A DNA stretch of 64,000 nt, taken from Leifsonia sp052114085. GTDB taxonomy: Bacteria > Actinomycetota > Actinomycetes > Actinomycetales > Microbacteriaceae. The position numbers were made by a program, and so were the translations under genes. Location: the NCBI RefSeq assembly GCF_052114085.1, contig NZ_JBFREB010000001.1, positions 2,294,001-2,358,000 of the forward strand, read 5' to 3'. Under the pieces are notes generated by a model. It searched no databases, was not told the DNA's origin, and was given only the letters and a program-made list of their open reading frames with translations. Of the stretch, positions 16,767 to 24,586 are shown piece after piece (the stretch's first letter is position 1; each line of letters begins with the position of its first letter).

Positions 16767-17294
16767 TTACTTCTTCGGTGCGGAGGTCGGGGTGGGGGTC
16801 GGGCCGGGCGCCGGCGTGCCGTTCAGCTGCTGCGGCGTGGCCTCGGTGAGGCCGGCGCCCATGAAGGAGCCGAAGAGCGAGCCGACCCAGTCGGTCTGGG
16901 TCTTCTGCAGCTTGGAGCTGACGGGGGTCGTGTCCTGCTTCGCAGCAGGCGCGCGGTCGTCGATGACGAGGTAGCTGACCTCGCCGGGCAGCACGTAGTA
17001 CAGCCGGTCACGCGCCTGGGCGCGCAGGTAGCTGGGGTCGTTCCAGCGCGCGCGCTGGTCCTTCAGCGTGTCGACCTGCGTCGCCAGCTGGTCGACCGCG
17101 TGCTGCTGGTCGGCGATCTGCTGGCGCTGCGAGAGGAACGCCTGGACCGTCGGCGCGAGGATGACGACGGCAAGCACGAGCACGCCCATCATGACCAGCG
17201 AGAAGGCCGAGAAGTGGAGCTGACGCAGCCACCGACCAGTGCCGGTCGGGCGCGAAATGCGCACCGGGACGCGGCGCGTGCGCGACTTCGGCAT
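16767..17294 (-). CDS. FtsB/DivIC-like septum formation initiator
   Basis: A 175-residue bitopic cell-division protein. A basic N-terminus (PKSRTRRVPVRISR) precedes one membrane helix (about residues 35-57). A short coiled coil follows (QRQQIADQQHAVDQLATQVDTL). Then comes the FtsB/DivIC box ARWNDPSYLRAQARDRLYYV. The tail is low-complexity Pro/Thr. GGGAGG sits four bases before the ATG. In other bacteria this protein joins FtsL and FtsQ/DivIB to activate septal wall synthesis. Confidence 0.9.
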   Translation of the reverse strand: MPKSRTRRVPVRISRPTGTGRWLRQLHFSAFSLVMMGVLVLAVVILAPTVQAFLSQRQQIADQQHAVDQLATQVDTLKDQRARWNDPSYLRAQARDRLYYVLPGEVSYLVIDDRAPAAKQDTTPVSSKLQKTQTDWVGSLFGSFMGAGLTEATPQQLNGTPAPGPTPTPTSAPKK

Positions 17295-17401
17295 GGGCCC
17301 TCCCGGTCGTGAGCGCGTACGGACTGGAGCCGGTCGGCCCCCTCCCATCGTAGGCGATGACGGTCGTCCGGCCGACGGCGCGGCGGGGTGTCGGGATGCG
17401 C

Positions 17402-17650
17402 TCAGCCCGCGCTCAGGACGGTGACCAGCCGCACGATCCCGACCGCGGCGAGAGCCGCACCGCCCAGCGCGAACACGGCGCCGAGCGCTCGCGCATCCCT
17501 CGGTCGGAACGGTCGACGCGCATCCTCGTCGGCGAAGAAGGCGGCCGCCCGCTCCGGCCGCAGCAGGCAGAACACGCCGAGGGCGGCGAACAGCACGGCG
17601 AGCGCCACGAACAGCGCCAGCGGCACGACCTCCGACTCAACTCGGACCAT
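17402..17650 (-). CDS. Small two-helix membrane protein
   Basis: About 82 residues if the ATG at 17650 is used; a GTG five codons upstream is also possible and neither has a clear ribosome site. Two hydrophobic helices (about 8-29 and 53-78) flank a charged loop LRPERAAAFFADEDARRPFRPRD. No family is recognised. It lies downstream of the repeat array that follows eno on the same strand. Confidence 0.65.
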   Translation of the reverse strand: MVRVESEVVPLALFVALAVLFAALGVFCLLRPERAAAFFADEDARRPFRPRDARALGAVFALGGAALAAVGIVRLVTVLSAG

Positions 17651-17713
17651 CCCCTCATTCTGCACGCCGCGCGCTCTGCCCGCCCGCGCGACTGCCCCTG
17701 CCGTCGCGCCCGC

Positions 17714-18052
17714 CAGATTTGCGCCAAATGTCGTTCTCGGATCACCACGCCGCTCGCGCCGCTCGCGAGCGCGGGCACCACAAGCGACATTCGTGCCGAA
17801 TCGTCGTTATCGGGGCACCAAAAGCGACATTCGTGCCGAATCGTCGTTATCGGGGCACCAAAAGCGACTTTCGTGCCGAATGTTGCTCGTGGGGGCACCA
17901 CTCGATTTTTGCCAATTCGCGGTTTCAGCGGCGCCATAACCGCGAATTGGCGCAAATCTGCGAGGCGGGCTGGGTGCGGGGCGAGCAGATTCGTGACGAA
18001 TGTCCCTTTTGGAGGCGCGAGAAGGAACATTCGTCACGAATGTGCGAGGGGG
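17714..18052. repeat. 40-bp-phased palindrome array downstream of eno
   Basis: From 17773 to 18052 the sequence divides into seven 40-bp units. Units 1-3 are near-identical tandem copies. Units 1, 2, 6 and 7 carry ATTYGNNNCRAAT at the same phase (17789, 17829, 17989, 18029) and unit 3 a one-base variant (17869). Units 4 and 5 instead hold a perfect 14-bp inverted repeat, GCCAATTCGCGGTT (17911-17924) with its complement (17938-17951). Another palindrome copy is at 17717. CAGATTTGCGCCAA (17714-17727) is repeated inverted at 17947-17960, bracketing the first part. The 465-bp gap has no supported gene. Confidence 0.85.
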
Positions 18053-18081
18053 GAAGCGGGGAGGCGCGGCCGGGCCGCGCG

Positions 18082-18113
18082 ACGGCCCCCGGGGACGGAT
18101 CCCCGGGGGCCGT
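18082..18113 (-). terminator. Hairpin terminator after eno
   Basis: ACGGCCCCCGGGGA and TCCCCGGGGGCCGT form a perfect 14-bp stem closed by the tetraloop CGGA, 18 bases beyond the eno stop. There is no U-tract, as is common for actinobacterial hairpin terminators. Confidence 0.7.
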
Positions 18114-18130
18114 TGCAGGCGGTGAAGGCG

Positions 18131-19411
18131 TTACGCGGTGAAGCGCGGGAAGGCGCTGCGACCGGCGTAGACCGCGGCGTCGCCCAGCTCCTCCTCGATG
18201 CGGAGCAGCTGGTTGTACTTGGCGACGCGCTCCGAGCGGGCCGGGGCGCCCGTCTTGATCTGGCCGGAGTTCGTGGCGACGGCCAGGTCGGCGATCGTGG
18301 TGTCCTCGGTCTCGCCGGAGCGGTGCGAGAGCACGGCGGTCATGCCGCTGCGCTGAGCGAGCGAGACAGCGTCGAGCGTTTCGGTGAGCGTGCCGATCTG
18401 GTTCACCTTGACGAGGATGCTGTTCGCGGCCTTGAGCGCGATGCCCTGTGCGAGACGCTTCGGGTTCGTGACGAACAGGTCGTCGCCGACGAGCTGCAGC
18501 TTGTCGCCGAGCTCGGAGTTGAGGTGGGCCCAGCCCTCCCAGTCGTCTTCCGCCAGCGGGTCCTCGATGGAGACCAGCGGGTAGTTCGCCGCGAGCTCGG
18601 CGTAGTAGGCGCTCATCTCGGCGGCGGAGCGCTCCTGGCCCTCGAACCGGTAGGAACCGTTCTCGAAGAACTCCGTGGAGGCGACGTCGAGGCCGAGTGC
18701 GATGTCGCGGCCGACCGTGAAGCCGGCCTGCTGGATGGCCTCGGAGATCAGGTCGAGCGCGGCCCGGTTGTTCTCGAGCTCGGGGGCGAAGCCGCCCTCG
18801 TCGCCAAGGCCTGTGTTGAGGCCCTTCGACTTCAGCAGCGACTTGAGCGAGTGGTAGGTCTCGACACCCCAGCGGAGGCCCTCGGAGTAGGTCTCGGCGC
18901 CGAGCGGGAGCACCATGAACTCCTGGATGTCGACGCCGGTGTCGGCGTGAGCGCCACCGTTGATGATGTTCATCATCGGCACGGGGAGGATGTGCGCGTT
19001 CGGGCCACCGAGGTAGCGGAACAGCGGAAGGTCGGCCGAGTCGGCCGCGGCCTTGGCGACGGCGAGGCTGACGCCGAGGATGGCGTTCGCACCGACGCGC
19101 TTCTTGTTGTCGGTACCGTCGAGGTCGATGAGCGCTTCGTCGACGAGGCGCTGGTCGGCGGCTTCGAAGCCCTCGATAGCGGGGCCGAGCTCGTCGAGCA
19201 CCGCATCCACCGCCTTGAGCACGCCCTTGCCCTGGTAGCGCTCCTTGTCGCCGTCGCGCAGCTCGTAGGCCTCGAAGGCACCGGTGGAGGCACCGGACGG
19301 GACGGCGGCACGGCTGACCGTGCCGTCTTCGAGGAGCACCTCGACCTCGATGGTCGGGTTGCCGCGCGAGTCCAAGATCTCGCGAGCGCCTACAGCTTCG
19401 ATTGCAGCCAC
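18131..19411 (-). CDS. eno: Enolase
   Basis: A 426-residue enolase of usual length, converting 2-phosphoglycerate to phosphoenolpyruvate in glycolysis. Visible marks are IEAVGAREILDSRGNPTIEV at the N-terminus, GDEGGFAP in the middle, the catalytic-loop region LVKVNQIGTLTET and the signature SHRSGETEDT. The start is GTG behind AAGGAG. It is followed on its strand by a strong hairpin and a palindrome array before the small membrane protein gene, so it is likely its own transcription unit. Confidence 0.98.
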   Translation of the reverse strand: MAAIEAVGAREILDSRGNPTIEVEVLLEDGTVSRAAVPSGASTGAFEAYELRDGDKERYQGKGVLKAVDAVLDELGPAIEGFEAADQRLVDEALIDLDGTDNKKRVGANAILGVSLAVAKAAADSADLPLFRYLGGPNAHILPVPMMNIINGGAHADTGVDIQEFMVLPLGAETYSEGLRWGVETYHSLKSLLKSKGLNTGLGDEGGFAPELENNRAALDLISEAIQQAGFTVGRDIALGLDVASTEFFENGSYRFEGQERSAAEMSAYYAELAANYPLVSIEDPLAEDDWEGWAHLNSELGDKLQLVGDDLFVTNPKRLAQGIALKAANSILVKVNQIGTLTETLDAVSLAQRSGMTAVLSHRSGETEDTTIADLAVATNSGQIKTGAPARSERVAKYNQLLRIEEELGDAAVYAGRSAFPRFTA

Positions 19412-19498
19412 AACTGTCTCCTTGCGTGGTTTTTTCGGGGATTCCGAAGTCAGTCTAGTGAGGCGTTCCTGCCCGGTGGCACCTGAGGCGGCCCACCC

Positions 19499-19588
19499 CG
19501 AAACGGAGGAGCTATGGAGTTCAGGACGGCCGGATCACGTGGTTCGGAGGCGCCGCGGGCCGGAAAGGGCCGAGAATCCTCCCTTTCG
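19499..19588. repeat. Inverted repeat with CGAAACGGAGGA arms
   Basis: CGAAACGGAGGA (19499-19510) faces TCCTCCCTTTCG (19577-19588), 11 of 12 bases complementary, with 66 bases between. It lies between the end of hisS and the start of eno on the minus strand, so it may end the hisS message or belong to a dispersed family. Confidence 0.5.
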
Positions 19589-19638
19589 CCCGGGGCCGGC
19601 TGCCGACCCGACCCCGAGCCGGAGGCGGCGCGAAACGC

Positions 19639-20931
19639 CTACGCGAGCGGCTTGACCTCGAGCGCCGACGCGTCGGCGGTGTCCGCATTCACGAACGCGA
19701 ACGACCGGAACCCCGTGGCGGCCGCGCGGTCGAGCACCGCCTTCAGGTTCTTCGCGCGCCGGTCGAGGCGGACGCGCCACCCGCGGGCGACGAGCTCCGA
19801 CTTGATCGCGACCAGCCGGTCGAGCGGGACCGCCGGGTCGAACACCAGAACGACCGACTCCTGAACGGCGTCCTCCGGCAGCTCGATCAGGTCGACGACG
19901 CGCTCGAAGCCGATCGAGAAGCCGGCCGCGGGCACGTCGGTGCCGAGGAACCGCCCGATCATGCCGTCATAGCGGCCACCGCCGCCGACGGAGCTGCCCG
20001 ACCCCGGGTGCGAAATCTCGAAGATCGTGCCCGTGTAGTACCCCATTCCGCGCACCAGCGTCGGGTCGAAACGCAGGCTGACGCCGGGCGGGAGGGTATC
20101 CAGCGCGTGCGCGAGCGCCTCCAGGTCGGCGACCGCGTCGGTGTCCATCCCCTCGGGAAGGATGCTGCTGATCGCCTCGACGGTGAGCTCGACTCCGCCG
20201 TCGGCCAGGTGCGGCTCCAGGTCGGCGAGGATGCCGCCGAGAACGGCGGCAGCGTCCGCCCCGCCCTCCGCCAGCTCGGCCACCACGCCCTCCGCACCGA
20301 TCTTGTCGAGCTTGTCGATGGAGATCAGAACCTGCGGCCAGCGCGTCTCGTCGAAGCCGCAGTATTCGAGCAGGCCGTTGAGGATGCGCCGGTCGTTGAT
20401 GCGAATGGTGCAGTCCGTCAGCCCCAGCGCCTCGAGCGCCGCGGCGGTCGCGGTGATCAGTTCCACTTCGGCAAGCTGCGTGGGCTCGCCGATGATGTCG
20501 ATGTCGCACTGCACGAACTGCCGGTAGCGGCCCTTCTGCGGCCGTTCCGCCCGCCACACGGGGGCGATCTGGATGCTGCGGAACACCGGCGGCAGCTCGG
20601 CCCGGTGGGAGGCATAGAAGCGCGCGAGCGGAACCGTGAGGTCGAAGCGGAGCCCCAGGTCGGACAGGCCCAGCAGGTCGCCGGAATCGATGGCGGCCGT
20701 CAGCGCATCCCCGTCGAGGCCGCGCTTCAGGATGCTGAACGACAGCTTCTCGTTGTCGCCACCGAGCCCCGAGTGCAGGCGCTCCACATCCTCGACCACC
20801 GGCGTCTCGATCTCGTCGAAGCCGTGGGCTGCGAAGCTGCGGCGGATCACCCCGAGGGCATGCTCGCGGCGGGCCTTCTCAGCGGGGAGGAAGTCGCGCA
20901 TGCCGCGGGGCGGGGTGATCGGGGAGGCCAT
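19639..20931 (-). CDS. hisS: Histidyl-tRNA synthetase
   Basis: A 430-residue class II synthetase. ITPPRGMRDFLP opens the protein, motif 2 is in QIAPVWRAERPQKGRYRQF, FVQCDIDIIG follows, and GMGYYTGTIFE and GGGGRYDGMIGRF are HisRS-specific. The start ATG is preceded by GGAAGAAT. The final residues (ADASALEVKPLA) finish the anticodon-binding domain. The neighbour on the same strand is eno, across a gap with an inverted repeat. Confidence 0.96.
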   Translation of the reverse strand: MASPITPPRGMRDFLPAEKARREHALGVIRRSFAAHGFDEIETPVVEDVERLHSGLGGDNEKLSFSILKRGLDGDALTAAIDSGDLLGLSDLGLRFDLTVPLARFYASHRAELPPVFRSIQIAPVWRAERPQKGRYRQFVQCDIDIIGEPTQLAEVELITATAAALEALGLTDCTIRINDRRILNGLLEYCGFDETRWPQVLISIDKLDKIGAEGVVAELAEGGADAAAVLGGILADLEPHLADGGVELTVEAISSILPEGMDTDAVADLEALAHALDTLPPGVSLRFDPTLVRGMGYYTGTIFEISHPGSGSSVGGGGRYDGMIGRFLGTDVPAAGFSIGFERVVDLIELPEDAVQESVVLVFDPAVPLDRLVAIKSELVARGWRVRLDRRAKNLKAVLDRAAATGFRSFAFVNADTADASALEVKPLA

Positions 20932-21042
20932 GTCCCGATTCTTCCATGACGGCCCGCATCGCACGCATGCAGCCACCCGCAGGCACCTCCCGCCTCCTCT
21001 CGACACCTCCCGGGGGGATCGCGGCGGCTCCGCCCGCGCGCG

Positions 21043-21048
21043 TAGAAT
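21043..21048 (+). promoter_or_regulatory. -10 box in the hisS/iron operon gap
   Basis: TAGAAT on the plus strand, about 36 bases before a candidate small Cys/His ORF. No clear -35 is seen. Confidence 0.35.
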
Positions 21049-21085
21049 CCGCGTGTTGCCACCCTGATGCCGCGCCGCGTGCGCG

Positions 21086-21301
21086 GTGCGGTGGTGCCCC
21101 CATTGCGGGGCCTGGCATGAGTCGCATTCGTCCGACCACGGCGCTTGCTCGCTGCCAGACACAGAGGTCGACAACGCGTCCACCCGGGACCAGGAGCGCG
21201 CCCCCACCAGGCGCCTCACCCGAATGGCGATCGGATGCCAGGGGGACGCGCTGCCGACCAGCTTCCTAATCGAACGGCCCGGGCCGGCGTTCGCCCGTTG
21301 A
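21086..21301 (+). CDS. Candidate small Cys/His-rich protein
   Basis: A possible 71-residue protein from a GTG start, the only start in this open frame. The N-terminal WCPHCGAWHESHSSDHGAC has CxxC followed by several His and a further Cys, like a small zinc-binding motif; the rest is polar without a recognisable fold. Third codon positions are largely G or C. A TAGAAT box lies upstream but no ribosome site is visible. It ends 12 bases before the DtxR-type box. It may be chance; if real, metal binding next to iron genes would be of interest. Confidence 0.35.
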   Translation: MRWCPHCGAWHESHSSDHGACSLPDTEVDNASTRDQERAPTRRLTRMAIGCQGDALPTSFLIERPGPAFAR

Positions 21302-21313
21302 CGACTCGGCGTA

Positions 21314-21332
21314 TTAGGTTAGGCTTGCCTAA
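21314..21332 (+). promoter_or_regulatory. DtxR/IdeR iron box
   Basis: TTAGGTTAGGCTTGCCTAA differs at two positions from the consensus TTAGGTTAGGCTAACCTAA and retains the AGG/CCT half sites. It lies 56 bases before the siderophore-binding lipoprotein gene. Repression by a DtxR-type regulator with Fe2+ is the expected control; the regulator gene itself is not in this window. Confidence 0.85.
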
Positions 21333-21388
21333 TACGGGCCGATATCACCGAGCCCGACGCCCGAACACATCCCCTCCTGAGGAGAACC

Positions 21389-22441
21389 ATGCCCCGTGCC
21401 GCTCGCGTCGCCCCCCGCCGGTCGCGCTTCGCCCTGATCGCCTCCGCGGTCGTCGCCTCCGCCCTCGTCCTCACCGGCTGCAGCGCCGGCGGCTCGGGAT
21501 CCGAAAGCACGACGGGCGGCGACTCCGGTTCGTTCCCCGTGACGATGAAGAGCGCCCTCGGCTCGGCCGCGATCGACGCGAAGCCGAAGCGCATCGCGAC
21601 CTGGGGATGGGGCGCTCAGGACATCGTGCTCGCGCTGGGCATCGTCCCGGTCGCCATGCCCTCCTTCAGCTACGGCGGGAACGCCGACGGCGTGCTCCCG
21701 TGGGACGCGGACCAGATCAAGAAGCTCGACGGCAGGACCCCGCAGCTGCTGAACGCCGACACCGGCGAGGTCCCCTTCGAGGAGTTCGTCTCGGCACAGC
21801 CGGACGTCATCCTCGCCCCGTACTCCGGTCTCACGCAGACCGAGTACGACACCCTCAGCAAGATCGCGCCTGTCGTCGCCTACCCGGAGAAGCCGTGGGC
21901 GACGAGCTGGCGCGACCAGACGGCCATCGTCGGCAAGGCGCTCGGCCTCACCGCGGAGGCCGACGCGCTGGTCTCGAAGACCGAAGACTTCGTGACCGCC
22001 CTCGCCGCCAAGTACCCGGTGCTGAAGGACAAGAAGTTCTTCTACGCCGCCGCCAACGAGCCAGGCAAGCTGAACGTCTACCGGGCCGAGGACCCCCGCG
22101 TCCAGCTGCTCAACGACCTCGGGCTGAAGAACTCCCCCAGCATCGACGCGCTCGACCAGTCGAAGGGCGACGGCAGCTTCTTCTACCAGCTGAGCAACGA
22201 GAACCTCTCGAAGATCGACACCGACCTGCTGGTCATGTACTTCGACAAGCAGTCGTCGGTGGATGCGTTCACGGCCGATCCGCTCGTCGCCGCCATGCCG
22301 ACCATCACGGAGGGGCGTTTCGCTCCGATCGTCGGCGAATCGTTCGTCGCCGCGACCAGTGCCCCGAGCGTGCTCAGCATCCCCTGGATGCTCGATCGCT
22401 ACGTGCCGGAGCTGGCCAAGGCCGCCGACAAGGTGAAGTAG
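21389..22441 (+). CDS. Ferric-siderophore ABC transporter substrate-binding lipoprotein
   Basis: A 350-residue lipoprotein. Signal peptide with lipobox VLTGCS, lipidated Cys31. The class III binding-protein (FepB/FecB-like) fold is shown by PKRIATWGWGAQDIVLALG, VSAQPDVILAP and the long central helix. GGAG precedes the ATG. It is the first gene of a four-gene importer behind an iron box. It captures an iron-siderophore complex outside the membrane; the ligand cannot be told from sequence. Confidence 0.93.
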   Translation: MPRAARVAPRRSRFALIASAVVASALVLTGCSAGGSGSESTTGGDSGSFPVTMKSALGSAAIDAKPKRIATWGWGAQDIVLALGIVPVAMPSFSYGGNADGVLPWDADQIKKLDGRTPQLLNADTGEVPFEEFVSAQPDVILAPYSGLTQTEYDTLSKIAPVVAYPEKPWATSWRDQTAIVGKALGLTAEADALVSKTEDFVTALAAKYPVLKDKKFFYAAANEPGKLNVYRAEDPRVQLLNDLGLKNSPSIDALDQSKGDGSFFYQLSNENLSKIDTDLLVMYFDKQSSVDAFTADPLVAAMPTITEGRFAPIVGESFVAATSAPSVLSIPWMLDRYVPELAKAADKVK

Positions 22442-22447
22442 CGGCGG

Positions 22448-23518
22448 ATGTCGTCGAGCGTCGTCACCTCTGACGCCGGGCGGACGGGGAGCGGCCGTGT
22501 GCCCTCCTCGCTCGCCCGGCGCCGCCGGCGTCTGCTGGTGGGGTTCGTCGCCGCCCTCGTCCTGCTGCTCGTCCTGTCCGTGCTGAGTCTCCTGGTGGGC
22601 GCGCGGACCATCCCGCCGGCCGACGTCCTGCACGCGCTGCTGCACTACTCCCGAACGGATGCGGACGCGCTGGTGGTCGTCGACAGCCGTCTCCCCCGCA
22701 CGCTGCTCGGCATCGTGGCCGGCCTCGGCCTGGGGCTCGCCGGAACCGTCATGCAGGGGCTCTCGCGAAACCCGCTGGCCGATCCCGGGATCCTCGGCGT
22801 CAACTTCGGCGCCTCCCTGGCGGTCGTGGTCGCGATCGCGTTCGTCGGTGTGACGTCGCCCTCCGGTTACATCTGGTTCGCGTTCGCGGGTGCCGCGCTG
22901 GCCTCGGCCCTGGTGTACGCAGTGTCGTCGCTGGGCCGGGAGGGTGCCACTCCCGTGAAGCTGGCCATCGCGGGGGCGGCGGTCTCGGCTGCGCTCGGGT
23001 CGCTCATCACGGCGGTGGAGTTGACCAGCCGGGTGTCGCTGGATGCGATGCGGTTCTGGCAGGTCGGCTCGCTGGCGGGCCGGGGCTTCGGCGTCCTCTG
23101 GCAGGTGCTGCCGACGCTGACGGTCGGCGCGGTGATCGCTCTCGTCCTCGGCCGCCTGTTGAACGGGCTGGCGCTCGGCGACGACGTCGCCCGCGGCCTC
23201 GGCCAGCGCGTCGGCGTGACCCGGGCACTGTGCGGGGTCGCCATCGTGCTGCTCTGCGGTTCCGCCACCGCGGCGGTCGGCCCGATCGCGTTCGCCGGTC
23301 TCATCGTTCCCCACATCGCGCGACGCGTGGTCGGCGCGGACTACCGCTGGATCCTCGCCTACTCGGCCCTGATCGCGCCCTCCCTGCTGCTCGCCTGCGA
23401 CATCCTGGGCCGCGTCATCGCCCCGCCCGGTGAGCTGCAGGTCGGCGTGGTGCTCGCGTTCGTCGGAGCGCCCGTCTTCATCGCGTTGGTGCGCCGCCGC
23501 CGGATGGTGAGCCTGTGA
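22448..23518 (+). CDS. FecCD-type siderophore ABC permease
   Basis: A 356-residue permease with about ten membrane helices. DSRLPRTLLGIVAGLGLGLAG and MQGLSRNPLADPGILGVNFG are the conserved N-terminal FecCD motifs, and GPIAFAGLIVPHIARRVVG near the C-terminus forms the coupling-helix region facing the ATPase. It follows the binding protein by 6 bp and overlaps the second permease by 4 bp. It probably pairs with that paralogue as a heterodimer. Confidence 0.95.
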   Translation: MSSSVVTSDAGRTGSGRVPSSLARRRRRLLVGFVAALVLLLVLSVLSLLVGARTIPPADVLHALLHYSRTDADALVVVDSRLPRTLLGIVAGLGLGLAGTVMQGLSRNPLADPGILGVNFGASLAVVVAIAFVGVTSPSGYIWFAFAGAALASALVYAVSSLGREGATPVKLAIAGAAVSAALGSLITAVELTSRVSLDAMRFWQVGSLAGRGFGVLWQVLPTLTVGAVIALVLGRLLNGLALGDDVARGLGQRVGVTRALCGVAIVLLCGSATAAVGPIAFAGLIVPHIARRVVGADYRWILAYSALIAPSLLLACDILGRVIAPPGELQVGVVLAFVGAPVFIALVRRRRMVSL

Positions 23519-24585
23519 ACGCGCCCAGCGGGGTGGCCCCGCCCTCGATCACGCACGGCGCCGTCGCCGCCGTCCGCAGCGACCGGCATCGCGGCCGCTC
23601 GCGCGCCCTCCGCATCTCGGTCGTGCTCGCCGCCCTCGTCGTGGTGGTCGCGGCCGTCTCGCTCACGCTGGGCGCCGCCTCCGTGGCACCCGCGGATGTG
23701 CTGGCCGCGCTGGTCGGACGGGCCGACCGCCTCACGTCCTTCGTCATCCTCGACCTGCGTCTGCCGCGCCTGGTCGCCGGCGCGCTCGTCGGCGCGTGCC
23801 TGGGACTCTCCGGCGCCCTCATCCAGTCGGTCGCCCGCAACCCGCTCGCCAGCCCCGACATCATCGGCATCACCGCCGCGGCGAGCGCCACGGGATCCAT
23901 CGCGCTGATCTGGTTCGGGCTCACCGGACTCGCGCTCTCCGGCGTCGTGCTCGCGGGCACGCTCGCGGCCGCCGCGCTCATCTACGTGCTCGCGTGGCGG
24001 AACGGCGTCAGCGGCTACCGTTTCGTGCTGATCGGGATCGGGATCGCCGCGTTCTGCGGCGGTCTCGTCTCGTACGTGCTCACTCGTGCCGACGTCTCCG
24101 ATGTTCAGCAGGCGCTGGTCTGGATCACGGGGAGCCTGAACTCCGTCGACCCGTCGGCGCTGCTGGTGCTCGCCGCCGGGACGGCCCTCCTGGTGCCGTG
24201 CGCGCTGCTGGTCGGCCGACCGCTCGGCGCTCTGTCGCTGGGCGACGACCTCGCCGCCGGCCTCGGCGTACGGCCGGAGCGCACGCGCCTCGCGGTGGTC
24301 GCGGTCGCCGTGGCGCTGGCGGCCATCGCGGTGGCCGTCGCCGGCCCGGTGTCGTTCGTCGCCTTCCTGGCCGCACCAATCGCACGGCGGCTCGTCGGCC
24401 GCGGGTCGCTCGCGCTCGTGCCGTCCGCCCTGCTCGGCGCGCTCATCCTCGTCGTCTCCGACATCGTCGCCCAGTTCGCGATCCCGGGCGTCGTACTGCC
24501 CGTCGGCGTCGTCACCGGCATCGTCGGGGCACCGTACCTGCTCTGGCTGCTCGCCAGAACCAACTCCGTGGGCCGTGGAGGCTGA
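23515..24585 (+). CDS. FecCD-type siderophore ABC permease, second subunit
   Basis: A 356-residue paralogue of the preceding permease, beginning at a GTG that overlaps the upstream stop (GTGA). DLRLPRLVAGALVGACLGLSG, IQSVARNPLASPDIIG and GPVSFVAFLAAPIARRLVG are the matching family motifs. Its stop is one base from the ATG of the ATPase gene, so all four genes should be translated from one message. Confidence 0.95.
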   Translation: MNAPSGVAPPSITHGAVAAVRSDRHRGRSRALRISVVLAALVVVVAAVSLTLGAASVAPADVLAALVGRADRLTSFVILDLRLPRLVAGALVGACLGLSGALIQSVARNPLASPDIIGITAAASATGSIALIWFGLTGLALSGVVLAGTLAAAALIYVLAWRNGVSGYRFVLIGIGIAAFCGGLVSYVLTRADVSDVQQALVWITGSLNSVDPSALLVLAAGTALLVPCALLVGRPLGALSLGDDLAAGLGVRPERTRLAVVAVAVALAAIAVAVAGPVSFVAFLAAPIARRLVGRGSLALVPSALLGALILVVSDIVAQFAIPGVVLPVGVVTGIVGAPYLLWLLARTNSVGRGG

Positions 24586-24586
24586 C

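Noticed and set aside
17773..18052. CRISPR array
   Set aside because: The repeats are contiguous 40-bp units without unique spacers of constant length, unit sequence drifts along the array, and no cas gene is present.
20932..21042. Coding extension of hisS upstream of its ATG
   Set aside because: The upstream frame stays open but lacks HisRS similarity; the family N-terminus begins at 20931.
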